Shown here in pieces: positions 11,280-22,292 of a stretch of 64,000 nt of DNA (position 1 is its first letter; the number at the start of each line of letters is the position of its first letter). This DNA is from Nymphaea colorata (Eukaryota > Streptophyta > Magnoliopsida > Nymphaeales > Nymphaeaceae): the NCBI RefSeq assembly GCF_008831285.2, contig NC_045141.1, forward strand, positions 22,474,742 through 22,538,741, written 5' to 3'. The translations under genes and the position numbers were made by a program. The notes below the pieces were generated by a model. The model saw only the letters and a list, made by a program, of their open reading frames with translations. It ran no database searches and was not told the DNA's origin.

Positions 11280-11400
11280 ATGAAATCTGCAGGGCACCCT
11301 GTACCTGTCGACACATCCTCTGGTCCATCCTCTCAACATTGCGAGGGTCTTCCAATGCATTTGGCGTTGGTGTATTGGAGATCACTTTTAATGTTGTAAT
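11280..11400 (+). pseudogene. Terpene synthase scrap
   Basis: The plus strand contains ctctcaacattgcgagggtc and following bases almost identical to the terpene synthase exon at 8218-8463, there on the opposite strand. It translates as PLNIARVFQCIW, equivalent to LNIARVSQCMY. Outside about 30 bp the match fades, so this is a small relic. Confidence 0.55.
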
Positions 11401-11462
11401 AAATATCGTTCTTGGGAAAGTATTCGTTGGGTATGTCATGGCAATCGGAAAATATTTCAAGG

Positions 11463-11793
11463 ACCAGGCACCTTCCATGAGTCATATAGTCCTTGGCATG
11501 TCATGTGGAGCCTTGTTCTTCAACAAAATTAAAACCTCTTCAGTGGCCATTGTTTTCCATAAGTTCTTGTTAACCCAAACCCAGACAGAGCAAATAGCAA
11601 GGTAAACAGCGGGGAGCATCACGTTTGTTCCACTTTCACTACTCAACTAGCTTTACGGCTGTCTAACACGTGGACAGGTAAATTATAGAGTTCCACCTGA
11701 AAAGAAGGAAGAGAGACCTCTGCAATCTGTCCAACAAATTCCCGTTCCGTATCAATATTTTGCACAGTTTATGACAATTTTCAACCTCAAGCC
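11463..11793 (+). repeat. Segmental duplicate, copy 1 (partner at 29313-29643)
   Basis: About 330 bp from accaggcaccttccatgagt to caacctcaagcc, present in the same orientation at 29313-29643 with few differences. On the minus strand it contains a short protein-like frame (AVYLAICSVWVWV then MATEEVLILLKNKAPHDMP) that I cannot assign. Confidence 0.85.
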
Positions 11794-11818
11794 AATAAGA
11801 AAACCAACACGCTAAGTA

Positions 11819-12110
11819 TTCACCAAACAGGTGGCAGACAACTACTCATTTTTCAGATGTTTCAAGAAGAATAATTATCATATTCAAAGAAATTATCCAG
11901 CCAAATACATACTCCAATACAAATACATACTCCAATATGGAAGAAAAATAGAGCAACCTCTTACTTTTATATTGATCAAAGGAAATCAAGTGCCTCGTAT
12001 CGATAAAGATATAGAATGAGCAACTCTTGTGGTATAGTCTTTCGTGCTCTTCCCAATGTCCTAAAAAAAAAAAAAGGAAAAGCCCTCAAGGAGAATAGAG
12101 CTGCATTCGA
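11819..12110 (+). repeat. Dispersed repeat family member c
   Basis: Longest member of the family that includes 7346-7515 and, inverted, 9045-9315. It contains an A-rich run at about 12063-12076. Confidence 0.8.
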
Positions 12111-12468
12111 GAACATTAGGTAACAGACCGCCTTCTCTCATTCTTCCAACAAACCAAGAAGAACCTTGCCACCGCCACTGCAACAGCCTCTCCTACCTTA
12201 AATCACTACCGGAAACTGGCCGATTTTTAGCTGACATTGGATAGTAATTAAACAAATACAAAAGAGGAAAAAAGGAAAAAACAGTTTGAACTTGCCCTTC
12301 TAGGGCTAGGTTGGTGAACCAAAGGATCTAGACAAAAGTATTGACCATTTCAAATTAAGTCTTGGCATCTGGCCGGGCCATAGCTCGGCCCTGCAGCCCA
12401 AACTTGGCCCGACACCCTAAACCTGAGCTTGGCCCTGACCCAGCCTAGTAATATATATATATATATAT

Positions 12469-12499
<31 letters not shown>

Positions 12500-13163
12500 A
12501 TACTTAAATATAATTAATCATAATAAAATATATATCATTATAAAAATAAAAATAGGGCATAGTGCCTATCTAAATCAGACTAAACCTAGGAAGCAGATTA
12601 ATCCAGGGTTTTGCTAAAGTTGGATCCTTATATATAATACATGTATTTATTCTGCTCTTTTCTTTTGCTGCTTCTAGTCTTAAGCTGTTAAACAATTCTG
12701 ACTCATCATAAAAATTAAAATGTTTGTGCGGTTAATGGAGATTTTTGAAGGATAAAAACAATGCAGATAGTGATATAAGATTGAGGTCACAAAGAGCAAT
12801 AGATAAATCTAGCAACACAGCATTGGACATGTCAAAAATATGTTTGACTGTTCATCAAGTATGATGTTACTTTTGGTGCCATGTCCTGCCTACACAGGAT
12901 ACAGTTGGCAAGTGACAATAAGATATGGATCAAAATTGACTTATACAGTGTTTCCAAAATGTGATTCTTTAGGTTCTTTTAGGTCGATCCATTTTGTTTA
13001 CCTTATATCTGCTATTCTAATATATTGCAAAGTTAAGAACCAGGATAGTTTGAGCTCCTGATTGTACAAATTTACTATCATGAAAAAACCAAGGTCTCTA
13101 GACAGGAACCTGCTTTTGCTGAACTCATACTTGTAAGAAAAAGTTTTTCCAATTTGTATGCAG
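12111..13163. other. Unassigned DNA with TA microsatellite
   Basis: Holds a GC-edged repeat at about 12360-12450 and a TA-rich simple repeat at about 12449-12500. No gene is supported before the superoxide dismutase remnant. Confidence 0.5.
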
Positions 13164-13581
13164 GCATGGAACCACAATTTTTTCCGGGAATCTATATGAA
13201 GCCTGGAGGAGGAGGAGTACCTACTGGGATTCTTCTGGAATTGATTGAAAGAGATTTTGGCTCATTTGATGCATTTGTGCGAGAATTTAAGGCTGCAGCA
13301 ACTACACAGTTTGGTTCTGGTTGGCCTTGGTTGTCCTGTAAGTACCATATATCGTTGCCGTTCTATGTGTATCTTGTATTATTGTTGACAGAGTTGCACA
13401 AAATTTACTGCCTGTAGGATAGCTTACTGCCAGTATCTTCCTTCTTCTTCCAGATAAGGCAAACAGACTTGCAGTGGGGAATGCAGTGAATCCTCTCCCT
13501 ACAGAGAAAGATAACAAGCTAGTGATTTCAAAAAGTCCCAATGCAGTGAACCACCTTGTTTGCGATTACTGGGTACTCTGA
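13164..13581 (+). pseudogene. FSD: Iron superoxide dismutase (FSD), two-exon remnant
   Basis: Exon A (about 13164-13337) follows a tgtatgcag acceptor. It begins in one frame as WNHNFFRES and then, after an extra dinucleotide near 13193-13197 (tctatatgaag instead of the expected tctatgaag), continues in another frame as [26 protein letters not shown] and [14 protein letters not shown]. It ends at a GTAAGT donor. Exon B (13454-13572) reads YKANRLAVGNAVNPLPTEKD and KSPNAVNHLVCDYW, with the tyrosine codon correctly split across the intron. A stop (13579-13581) follows at once where the family continues with the metal-binding DVWEHAYY region, which is absent. The N-terminal exons are also missing. 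Intact Fe-SODs dismutate superoxide in chloroplasts. This copy cannot encode one. Confidence 0.85.
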
Positions 13582-14782
13582 GCTTGTTTTACATCCTTTC
13601 TTTGAAGATGTGATATCCTGTGGAAGGTTTTGGACCCATAACTTGAAGGACGCGAGCAGATAAGATGGCCTGATTCTAGTGAAGCGATACACACGCAAGG
13701 GCGACAACTTAAAGCTATGAGCTCAAGGACTGAAGGCATCCCTCCTCATATTCGACGTCAGCAACACTATCAATGGTGAAGGTGCATTTCAGCGTTAACA
13801 GGATAACCAAAAAGCTTCCAAAAAAGATCGTACACTAATGACAATTTCAGATCAGAAGCAGAAAATCAGGAATAACTCATTACAAACCTGTTTTGGTACA
13901 TTCCACACAAAGGGGACATTGCACCTCTCGTTTATCGAACCCAGTGCATACGGAAGCATCATGAAACCCTTTAGTGTCCAACACGTCAGTGAAATCCAAG
14001 GCGTGCACATCTGGCGGCTTTTCACGTTAACAAGCTGCTCATTTCAGGTATTAGTTCTCTATTATTTGCTATCAACGAACTAAAAAGAAAGATAGCATAT
14101 GACTAATTGATCAAGTTGAATATCATAAAAACCGTATCCATCTGACGAAACAAGCACTTAGGAATGTGCAAGGGGTGGGAAAAAGACAAAGACATAATTC
14201 TTTTTTCTCTTTTTTTCATGGGAGCATTGTTACATCAAAAAATTACAATGCATTGTTCAGATATTCACATATTCAGATTCAACAATGAACAAAGAAAAGT
14301 TATATCCAAATCGAAGTCCAATTTCACTATCCAAATATGATCCTAATCTGATTTTTGCATTCATGTCCGAATCCAAATTTTGAACCGAGACTAGCTCTTT
14401 TCAAAATATAAGAGCATTGAATATGTGATAGTTATTTAAAACTAAATCATATTCAAATCTGAATCCGAATTCGAATCCAATAGGGTATTCATATATATCC
14501 AAATCTAAATCTGAATACAATTGGATGTCATTTCTTATGTCCAAATTTCATCCAACATCTTAATCGGATATTAAATTCTTTTTTCTACATCATATTTTTT
14601 TGAGAACATTTTGATATGATATCCAATCCAAAGAGGATATATTAACATTGGTATCTAGTTGACCGTGTACCATGAGATCACCCAAATCCCAAAGCTAGCC
14701 TGTACATTAGAGCAGAAGAAATAGGGGAGGCCTTAGGTTCTTCAGTTGGCTTCCACTAAATAGTTTCCAAATTAAGATTTCT
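13582..14782. other. Unassigned DNA downstream of the FSD remnant
   Basis: No product recognised. The stretch 14270-14560 is rich in repeated short blocks such as tccgaatccaaatt and caaatctgaatccg, as in degenerate tandem repeats. An open frame at 13838-14083 has no identifiable similarity. Confidence 0.45.
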
Positions 14783-14927
14783 CCACGGTGGTTCCCCCTG
14801 CTGATGACGGCAGGTTCGCCGAGGCTCCGTCAAGTGGTGCCACCCAGCAGGGTACCAGTGGGTCCACCAGAAAACTGCTAGGGCTCCACTTTTCTTCCAC
14901 CCTTCATCGAGTTGAGAGTTTGGGGCA
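14783..14927 (+). repeat. Dispersed duplicated segment, copy B
   Basis: Copy of 3798-3930 with about 12 extra bases. It lies about 185 bp downstream (minus-strand sense) of the N-terminal GT47 half. Confidence 0.8.
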
Positions 14928-15111
14928 AGTAAACAGATTAGTTATTTTACCTCTAACAGCTTTTCCGAATATTCGAGGATCTAGAGTTGCTGCTTTGGGT
15001 CAACGGTAGCATACAAATCCTAACTTTCTTTAGTTTATTTTCACAATGACTTTGAATAATGGGTGAAGAAGTAAAGAAAAACTGAAGGAAAGTTGTGGAG
15101 ATTTTTACTTA

Positions 15112-16249
15112 CCTAGTCATGGGAGGCGACTACACCATTTGTGGTGTTCCAATATGGGTACTTGTTTGCTATCACTTGGATGTAGTCACCGATGACTGCC
15201 CACATTCAGTGAAGATCCGCAATGCCAGCCTTGGATGCGACAAACCTTCTCATTCTTTGAACACTGAAATGGAGGAAGTAGAGCAAGGCCTGCTCTGGGT
15301 CACTGGTGATAAAGGGCAGCCTCTGCTTGTCCATCTCTTGGATGAAATGGCCCTTAATCGAAAACACTCCCATGCTAGACCCGTCATGGAAAATGCACAG
15401 TTTCCCTTCCCTCTAAATCCATATCTTTAGCCTCTTCTCCATCTCTATGTAGCTCCTGTTTAAACCAGTCATGGTTGGTCATCAACTAGATCTATGACTC
15501 TAATAACTACCATTTTCACATATGATCAGTAACAGGATTCAAATGAAATCTACAAATTATACACTCGTTGCTAAAAGATTCTTGAAGTGATCAAGGCCTG
15601 ATCAACTCTTAGGAAGCTTGATCACTAGTTCTTTTTACTTTTTGTAAAAGAAGGCAAATACAAAGTTGATTTACTGATGCGATGCGTATGAATTGTGGTA
15701 GATGGCCCCCTCAGCACAAAGCTCTAGCGAATCCAAGAAGTGTAGTTTCTCGCCATAACAGCCCTTCTAATGGCCACCCTCGACCTGGCAAGATCCTCCT
15801 CCAACTTCTCCCACCTCCTTGTCTCAACACCGCTGCCTCTCTTCTTCCTCTGCAGCCAGAGAGGACAGTTACAGTTAGAAAAACTGGCTGGCCATTTCAA
15901 TTGATCTGTGAAAGAAGATAAAGAGAGATATTAATTAGTTGAGTTTGAATTCATACGGTAATCACCGAAGCATTCGAAATGATTCTAAGTGTGTCGTTGG
16001 GCGTTGCGGGGCAGACTCGATGGGAGGCACAAGCATCGGTTCTTGGGCAAAGTCGGTGGGAGGGACATGCATGGGTGCAGGAGCAGAATCAGTGGGAGCA
16101 GGGGCAGACATGGTTACAAGGAAGAGATGAAAGAAGGAGAGTCTGGAGGAACTTGTTCCACTGCCATTGTAGGAACGAAGAAGGCCACAGAGAGTACGAG
16201 CACCAGCAAGAAAAGAAAGGCTGACAAGGCTCCTCTCGTATTGCTGCAT
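15112..16249 (-). pseudogene. Exostosin-family glycosyltransferase (GT47), 5' part, with several stops
   Basis: The minus strand contains, in order: a start region at 16249 (MQQYERSLVSLSFLAG) with a possible membrane segment; the family's LEEDLARSRVAIRRAVMARN motif near 15770; SYIEMEKRLKIWI near 15440; FHDGSSMGVFSIKGHFIQEM; PFITSDPEQALLYFLHFSVQ; and DYIQVIANKYPYWNTTNG ending ASHD near 15120. These are landmarks of the N-terminal half of plant GT47 exostosin-like proteins. Three in-frame TAG codons break it: 15724-15726, 15413-15415 (where the family has a tyrosine before REG) and 15115-15117 (where the family has the tryptophan of HDW). A GTAAGT donor follows the last. The matching C-terminal half lies at 4029-4635. 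Confidence 0.8.
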
Positions 16250-17940
16250 GGGGCTCCGTCAGAGCAACCGACAGTGGCCTGCTACCACGGTTGGTCTGAA
16301 AAACTCTTCGCGCCAGCACGCGTGGGCGGTGCGTTTCAAACCGCTTCTTGTTTCCGCCACCATTGATCACCGCAAGAGATCCTCGTCGCCGGTAAGAATC
16401 TTTGAGAGTTCCTTCACGGTGGAATTTGAAAGGTTTAAATAACCACTAATCTCTGTTTGTCTTTCATTTTTCACATTTTCTTAAATTAATTACTTTGTGA
16501 ACCATATGGATTTATTTGGGGTGAACGTGAGGAACATCCTACTGCCCCAAGCATGCCCTCCATTCTCTGGGTTTTTGGGGTCATGAAATGCGTCGGTGCT
16601 AGTTATACAACGATGCACCTTTCAACCAACCATATAGATTCATCTATTTAGTTTGATTTGATAAAAAAATTGAGATTTAGTTACTAAGCGTATTGGTATT
16701 CGGACTGCGATTTAATCGCCTAACCCAAATTTAGGTTTGACACGGTCCTTTAATTTTTGAAAAATAAGATTTTACTATTTAACATTTCCAAAAATTTTAA
16801 TTTCACCCTTGATAAATTTTGGTAATTATATACCATCCTTCAAAAAATCTTAAAAGGATTGTAAAAGTGTCAACCAAGTAAATGGCGTCTTTTAATTGAC
16901 CCAGTAAATTCAGTCAATTAAAATTTATATTAATTCTTTTAAAACAAGATGTTAAAAAATATTTAACCAGAAGGTGAGGTATATCGATCACGTGGTTGCT
17001 GTGAGATATTTTAATTGTGCAACATTCGGTCAACGTTAAAAGCACATAAAAAGTTAAAATAACACAAAACTTGCCTCGATTTATCAACCAGGAACAACTT
17101 TTTTGTCAAGCAGTATTGTTTGGCTAGGCTCATATTGCCCTATTTTTGGATTTTATGAGTTTTACAACTAAATTAATGTATTTAAATATTGATTTTAAGG
17201 CCAAGGTTATTGCTAAAATTAGTTGGGTACATGGAAAATTTTATTAAAATAACATTTATATCAACAAATTGTATGTTGACTGATTTTTATTGGCCTCTTT
17301 AATTATACAATATAGGATTACTAATTCTTTTTTAACTATTCAAATTAGTTATTTTTATTAATATTAAAATTAGTTAGGTAACTACATAAGCAATTTGTAT
17401 GTCCTATATTACTAGGTTAGGGATAAAAATCAGGCTGCTTAAATGGAATGATTAAAGTACTTTTTCTTTTTAGCGATTTCTTTTTAGCGATGTAAACTTA
17501 TTTACTGCTATGGTCTCATGAATAAATTGATGAGAAATAGACATTAAGTTAATTATTAAATGACTAATATAACGTCCAAATTTTAACCATGGAAAAATCT
17601 TCGTTGTTTGTAAAAACAACTAAAAATAAAACATGTTTTATATCAAATTGTTTTTTATAAACATATTATGATGGTTTTATTTTAGTAAAAAAATAGAGGA
17701 TCTGGTTTTTATCTTTAACCTAGCAGCCTGTAATCTACCAATTTCCCGTTTGTTTTATATTGGATCTATAAATTTGTGATATATTGGATCTATAAATTTG
17801 TGAAAAGATGTTTTAGGTGCATTTAGATTGCAGATATGTTAATTTCTCGTGCTTATTTTAAATTATAAAACAGTTGCAATTTTTTACTATCTTCTCAGTC
17901 AATTTAACAAAAAAAAACATTTTAAGAATTATATTTATAT
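16250..17940. other. AT-rich intergenic DNA
   Basis: No gene supported. A 24-bp tandem duplication built on tattggatctataaatttgtg occurs at about 17757-17805. Confidence 0.5.
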
Positions 17941-18163
17941 GGGACTTCCCAAGATGGTGAAAAAAAATCTGGTGAAAAGGAACAACAAGGACGTGTTCGT
18001 GGGTCAGGTGGTGATGAGCCCGATGGCGACGGCCCTTGTAGAATTGGGCTCCGTCGAAGGCCTTAGGGTCTTCTATAGTTTGATCCTCGCCATTAAAAGC
18101 CCCTTTGTCGATGAGATCCACCAAAGCGGCTGTACTTGCACCTCCACTATCTTTGTCTCATTG
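17941..18163. other. Unidentified open stretch upstream of LTR sequence
   Basis: Both strands are open. The minus strand reads [20 protein letters not shown], the plus strand [20 protein letters not shown]. Base composition is more gene-like than its surroundings, suggesting a captured or decayed exon. I recognise neither product. Confidence 0.3.
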
Positions 18164-19143
18164 TGTTAACGATAAGGTTGAAAGACAACTGTTTTAGAGA
18201 TATTTAAGGAAAGAATCCCCGCAAGATCAATCAAAATTAATGACAAAGGAAAAAGAAAATCTTTCCACAAAAATCAGATTTAGTTTCACATGTTTATCGT
18301 TGTCAAAATTATAGTGTTAACAATAAGGTTGAAAGACAACCGTTTTAGAGAAAATCAAGGAAAGAATCCCAGAAAAATCAATCAAAATTAATGATAAAAG
18401 AAAAAGAAAATCTTTCCACAAAAATCGGATTTAATTTTCCATGTTTATCGTTGCAAAGATTATAGGAACTTCAACTATTTAAACTCATTTTATGCATTGT
18501 ATAACCAAAGCTCATAGTGGCCTTCCATGGTGAAAAACCATGCACGTTTAGTGAAAAAAATCTTTTCATTGTTGTTTTTATTTCTTTTGTTTCTTCTTTA
18601 TTTTTTAACTTGGTATTAGAGCAAGATGCTTGATGAAGAACATCGAAGCCCATAGGTGGCCTGCAGACGACCAAATACATCATTGTCTTCTTCACCAACT
18701 CAATTTTGTGAAGAAAATCTTGAGGAATCAAACTTGGGTTTTCTAAATCGCTGCCAAAGCACGATCTACCTTCACAAAAAACTTCATGAAGCAAATTTTG
18801 GGCTCGACGAATCACTGTCAAAGAAATGGCATGATAACATTTTACAAAGTTCTGCAGCAAACTTGGACTTTTAGATTCATCGTCCAGTTTAAGAAATGAT
18901 GTTAACGATAAGATTGAAAGACAACCATTCTAGAGAGATTCAAGGAAAGAATCCCAACAAAATCAATCAAAATTAATGATAAAGGAAAAAGAAAATTTTT
19001 CCACAAAAATCAGATTTAGTTTTCTATGTTTATTGTTGCTAAGATTATAAGAACTTCAACTCTTTAAGATTGTTCTATGCATTATGTAACCAAGGTTCAT
19101 GGTGGTCTTTCATAGTGAAAAATCTTGCATGTTTAGTGAAAAG
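18164..19143 (+). mobile_element. TRIM-like miniature LTR retrotransposon
   Basis: A left LTR-like unit (about 18315-18610, starting tgttaacaataagg) is followed directly by tggtattagagc at 18611-18622. This is one mismatch from the plant initiator-methionine tRNA primer binding site tggtatcagagc used by Copia-type elements. An internal region of only about 290 bp follows, without gag or pol. A second LTR-like unit starts at 18900 (tgttaacgataag) and stops at about 19143, missing its last part. An extra half LTR (18164-18314) precedes the left LTR. This structure defines a non-autonomous TRIM; the element is old and incomplete. Confidence 0.7.
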
Positions 19144-19350
19144 ACAATAAATCCACCTTTACAATCCACCATTTGACTGTTGGGAAATTGCATTTATTGA
19201 ACGTCACAGACTTGCTATTCACAAGTCGTGACCATGCGTCCTGTTGATCCATATTCCTGGACGATGAGTAGATAATGATTATCGAAGAGTTAAGAAATAA
19301 AAAATGCAGTTGGAAAACCAAATGCCTCTTCATACAAAAACATAACAAGT
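19144..19350. other. Unassigned DNA between the TRIM-like element and the tandem duplication
   Basis: No gene or repeat recognised. Confidence 0.4.
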
Positions 19351-20399
19351 ACAGTACTGATTTCCTAGAAACCTCAATTGGATTTCTCTAGGAAATAAGA
19401 AAGAGAAACAGATAGCTACCTTGTAAAAGATTAGTCTATTAGGTTTATTGATGATAAAGAGACTGTAGATAGCAGCCATGAGCTTAACTTGAAAACGAAT
19501 GGAAAGTCAATCAACTTATCAAGTCAACGATGTAAGAATTTTCATGCATGCCAAGGATTAAATAAAGAAGAAATGTCAAAGCACATAGTAGAAGCAAGTC
19601 TAACCACTCAATTTTTTCTATATCCAGCATAACTGGAGATGACATGTTGAAAGCTCTATGGATATTCAAAACACTCAAGTATGTGTTATCTTTGCATGTC
19701 ACTCTTATGATATGCAGAGAACAAAAGAACAAATGGTAGTTCCATTTTTTGAACCACCTTCATATCACATTAACAAAGTGTCAAGTATTGTTGACATCGG
19801 CCTGGATCAGGCTCTAGCCATCCTACAAGCCTATGCCATGGCCGAACCCGAGGCCTGTTCATCAAGATTTGAACCCAAGTCCAGCTAGACTCGATTCAAT
19901 TTTAATGAAGAAAATAAAATATTCGTGTTTAATATAGAAATATAGTATTTGTAAATAAAAATGAATAAAAAATATAAATATAATTTCATATTATATATGT
20001 TATTAGGGCCTAGGCTCAGCCAACCATACTCTACCTCAAGAAGTTCAATTCATATACTTATCTTTAATATAATATGGTATTCATGGATCGTGCGCATTTG
20101 TTCTTTCATGCCTCTAAATTTAGAGTTGAAACTCTTATCTGCTAAAATCCACTTTGTTTGCATTGTTTAGTTTCAATATCCTTTCGATTTGACAGCAAAT
20201 ATGGTCATTTAAATATCTTTAGTTGTCTAAATTTTCAATGCATTCTCCATTATGACTTGTAATGAAAGGCTAGCAATCAAATAAATCAATACAAACCACT
20301 GCAGTTGTTATTCACATTTTTGCTAAATTAGAATCCAGAGTTTGTTCAAATGGAGACACTGCAATATCCAGCAGTTGTAAAGCAAACAGTAAAGCCAGT
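19351..20399 (+). repeat. Tandem duplication, unit 1 (1,049 bp)
   Basis: The unit starts acagtactgatttc and ends gtaaagccagt. It is followed head-to-tail by unit 2 with only a handful of visible base differences. It contains a GC-edged motif region (about 19795-20040) of the dispersed family seen at 7.1 and 12.4 kb. No convincing gene is inside. Confidence 0.95.
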
Positions 20400-21448
20400 A
20401 CAGTACTGATTTCGTAGAAACCTCAATTGGATTTCTCTAGGAAATAAGAAAGAGAAACAGATAGCTACCTTGTAAAAGATTAGTCTATTAGGTTTATTGA
20501 TGATAAAGAGACTGTAGATAGCAGCCATGAGCTTAACTTGAAAACGAATGGAAAGTCAATCAACTTATCAAGTCAACGATGTAAGAATTTTCATGCATGC
20601 CAAGGATTAAATAAAGAAGAAATGTCAAAGCACATAGTAGAAGCAAGTCTAACCACTCAATTTTTTCTATATCCAGCATAACTGGAGATGACATGTTGAA
20701 AGTTCTATGGATATTCAAAACACTCAAGTATGTATTATCTTTGCATGTCACTCTTATGATATGTAGAGAACAAAAGAACAAATGGTAGTTCCATTTTTTG
20801 AACCACCTTCATATCACATTAACAAAGTGTCAAGTATTGTTGACATCGGCCTGGATCAGGCTCTAGCCATCCTACAAGCCTATGCCATGGCCGAACCCGA
20901 GGCCTGTTCATCAAGATCTGAACCCAAGTCCAGCTAGACTCGATTCAATTTTAGTGAAGAAAATAAAATATTCATGTTTAATATAGAAATACAGTATTTG
21001 TAAATAAAAATGAATAAAAAATATAAATATAATTTCATATTATATATGTTATTAGGGCCTAGGCTCAGCCAACCATACTCTACCTCAAGAAGTTCAATTC
21101 ATATACTTATCTTTAATATAATATGGTATTCATGGATCGTGCGCATTTGTTCTTTCATGCCTCTAAATTTAGAGTTGAAACTCTTATCTGCTAAAATCCA
21201 CTTTGTTTGCATTGTTTAGTTTCAATATCCTTTCGATTTGACAGCAAATATGGTCATTTAAATATCTTTAGTTGTCTAAATTTTCAATGCATTCTCCATT
21301 ATGACTTGTAATGAAAGGCTAGCAATCAAATAAATCAATACAAACCACTGCAGTTGTTATTCACATTTTTGCTAAATTAGAATCCAGAGTTTGTTCAAAT
21401 GGAGACACTGCAATATCCAGCAGTTGTAAAGCAAACAGTAAAGCCCAG
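20400..21448 (+). repeat. Tandem duplication, unit 2 (1,049 bp)
   Basis: Second head-to-tail copy, offset by exactly 1,049 bases at the start. Differences seen include c/g at about 20414, c/t at about 20702 and t/c at about 20916. The few substitutions mean the duplication is recent. Confidence 0.95.
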
Positions 21449-21662
21449 TACCAGTAAGCATTCTCATGGCATTCTGCGATAAAAAAATGTAATCATGATG
21501 TAATAGAAAATGGTGATTTTCATGGGCACTACTCCTATATACTATAAACTCCTATATACTATAAACTGTAGATGTGCAGTACTCTAATTGACGAGTGTCT
21601 CGTTTTTTATCCAAGTCTCACACCATAAATGCAATGGCTAGCTGTTTTGATTTCAACCCAGT

Positions 21663-22292
21663 GATGACTAGAACTCTCTCGCTCAGCAACTTGTATTTGG
21701 GTCAATCTAGATGGAACTTTACCGAAAAAAAAAACTTGCGAGAAGGTCTCGTGTCCTCGATGCTGCATTCTAAAATTTTTTACCGAAGTAACCCTGAGTC
21801 TCGTGAATCATCGATCCCCTCGTCGACTCGGTCGCAGTGGGCCCAGCGGTATGCTCGCGTCTCGGTTTAAGTCTTCCACTCAGTAATGGATTAATCAAGG
21901 AAAATTGATTATATAAATACCTCTAGCCCTTTTTCTACTGTTTTGATCGGCAACAGAGAAACCCATCTCCACCCCCCCCACCCAAAAAAAAACGAACAAG
22001 AAAAAAAGAAGGGAGAGGAAAATAAGTTAGCTTCGGCTCTGAGAATTGTTCTGGCGATCTCTTTCTCATTGGATTTTGCTTTTCTCATTCCTAGCTGCAG
22101 ATTTGTTTTGGAAGGAATTGATCGGATCGTTTCTGTCGACGATATGTTAGTTTTGTTTTGATTCTTTTATTGCTCCTCGAGATTGGGGTTTTGGATGGTG
22201 GATTACGGTCTCTGAATTCCTTTCTGTCCTGCGTATTTGTTCAGTTGGAAAATGCGCAGTTGATCGACGTTGATCGACGAGCTGGTTGAGGT
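21663..22292 (+). repeat. Large inverted repeat, left arm (promoter-like, rightward)
   Basis: About 630 bp that recurs as reverse complement at 22410-23027. In the plus-strand sense it contains TATATAAATA at 21910-21919, then an apparent 5' leader (agggagaggaaaataagtta), then exon-like sequence ending gacgagctggttgag before gtgcgtgag. By eye roughly nine in ten bases agree between arms, with small indels. The right arm preserves a short exon-like frame, LENAEVIDELVE, between an acceptor-like and a donor-like site. I do not recognise the parent gene. Confidence 0.9.
21910..21919 (+). promoter_or_regulatory. TATA box in left arm
   Basis: TATATAAATA lies upstream of the leader-like part of the left arm. 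An identical box occurs in the right arm on the other strand. Confidence 0.6.

Noticed and set aside
15095-15430. Plus-strand 111-codon frame starting in MEIFTYLVMGGDY
   Set aside because: It is the antisense of the GT47 exon, which gives clear family motifs on the minus strand.
19351-21448. Tandem units as two LTRs of a retrotransposon
   Set aside because: They abut directly with no internal region, primer site or TG...CA ends.
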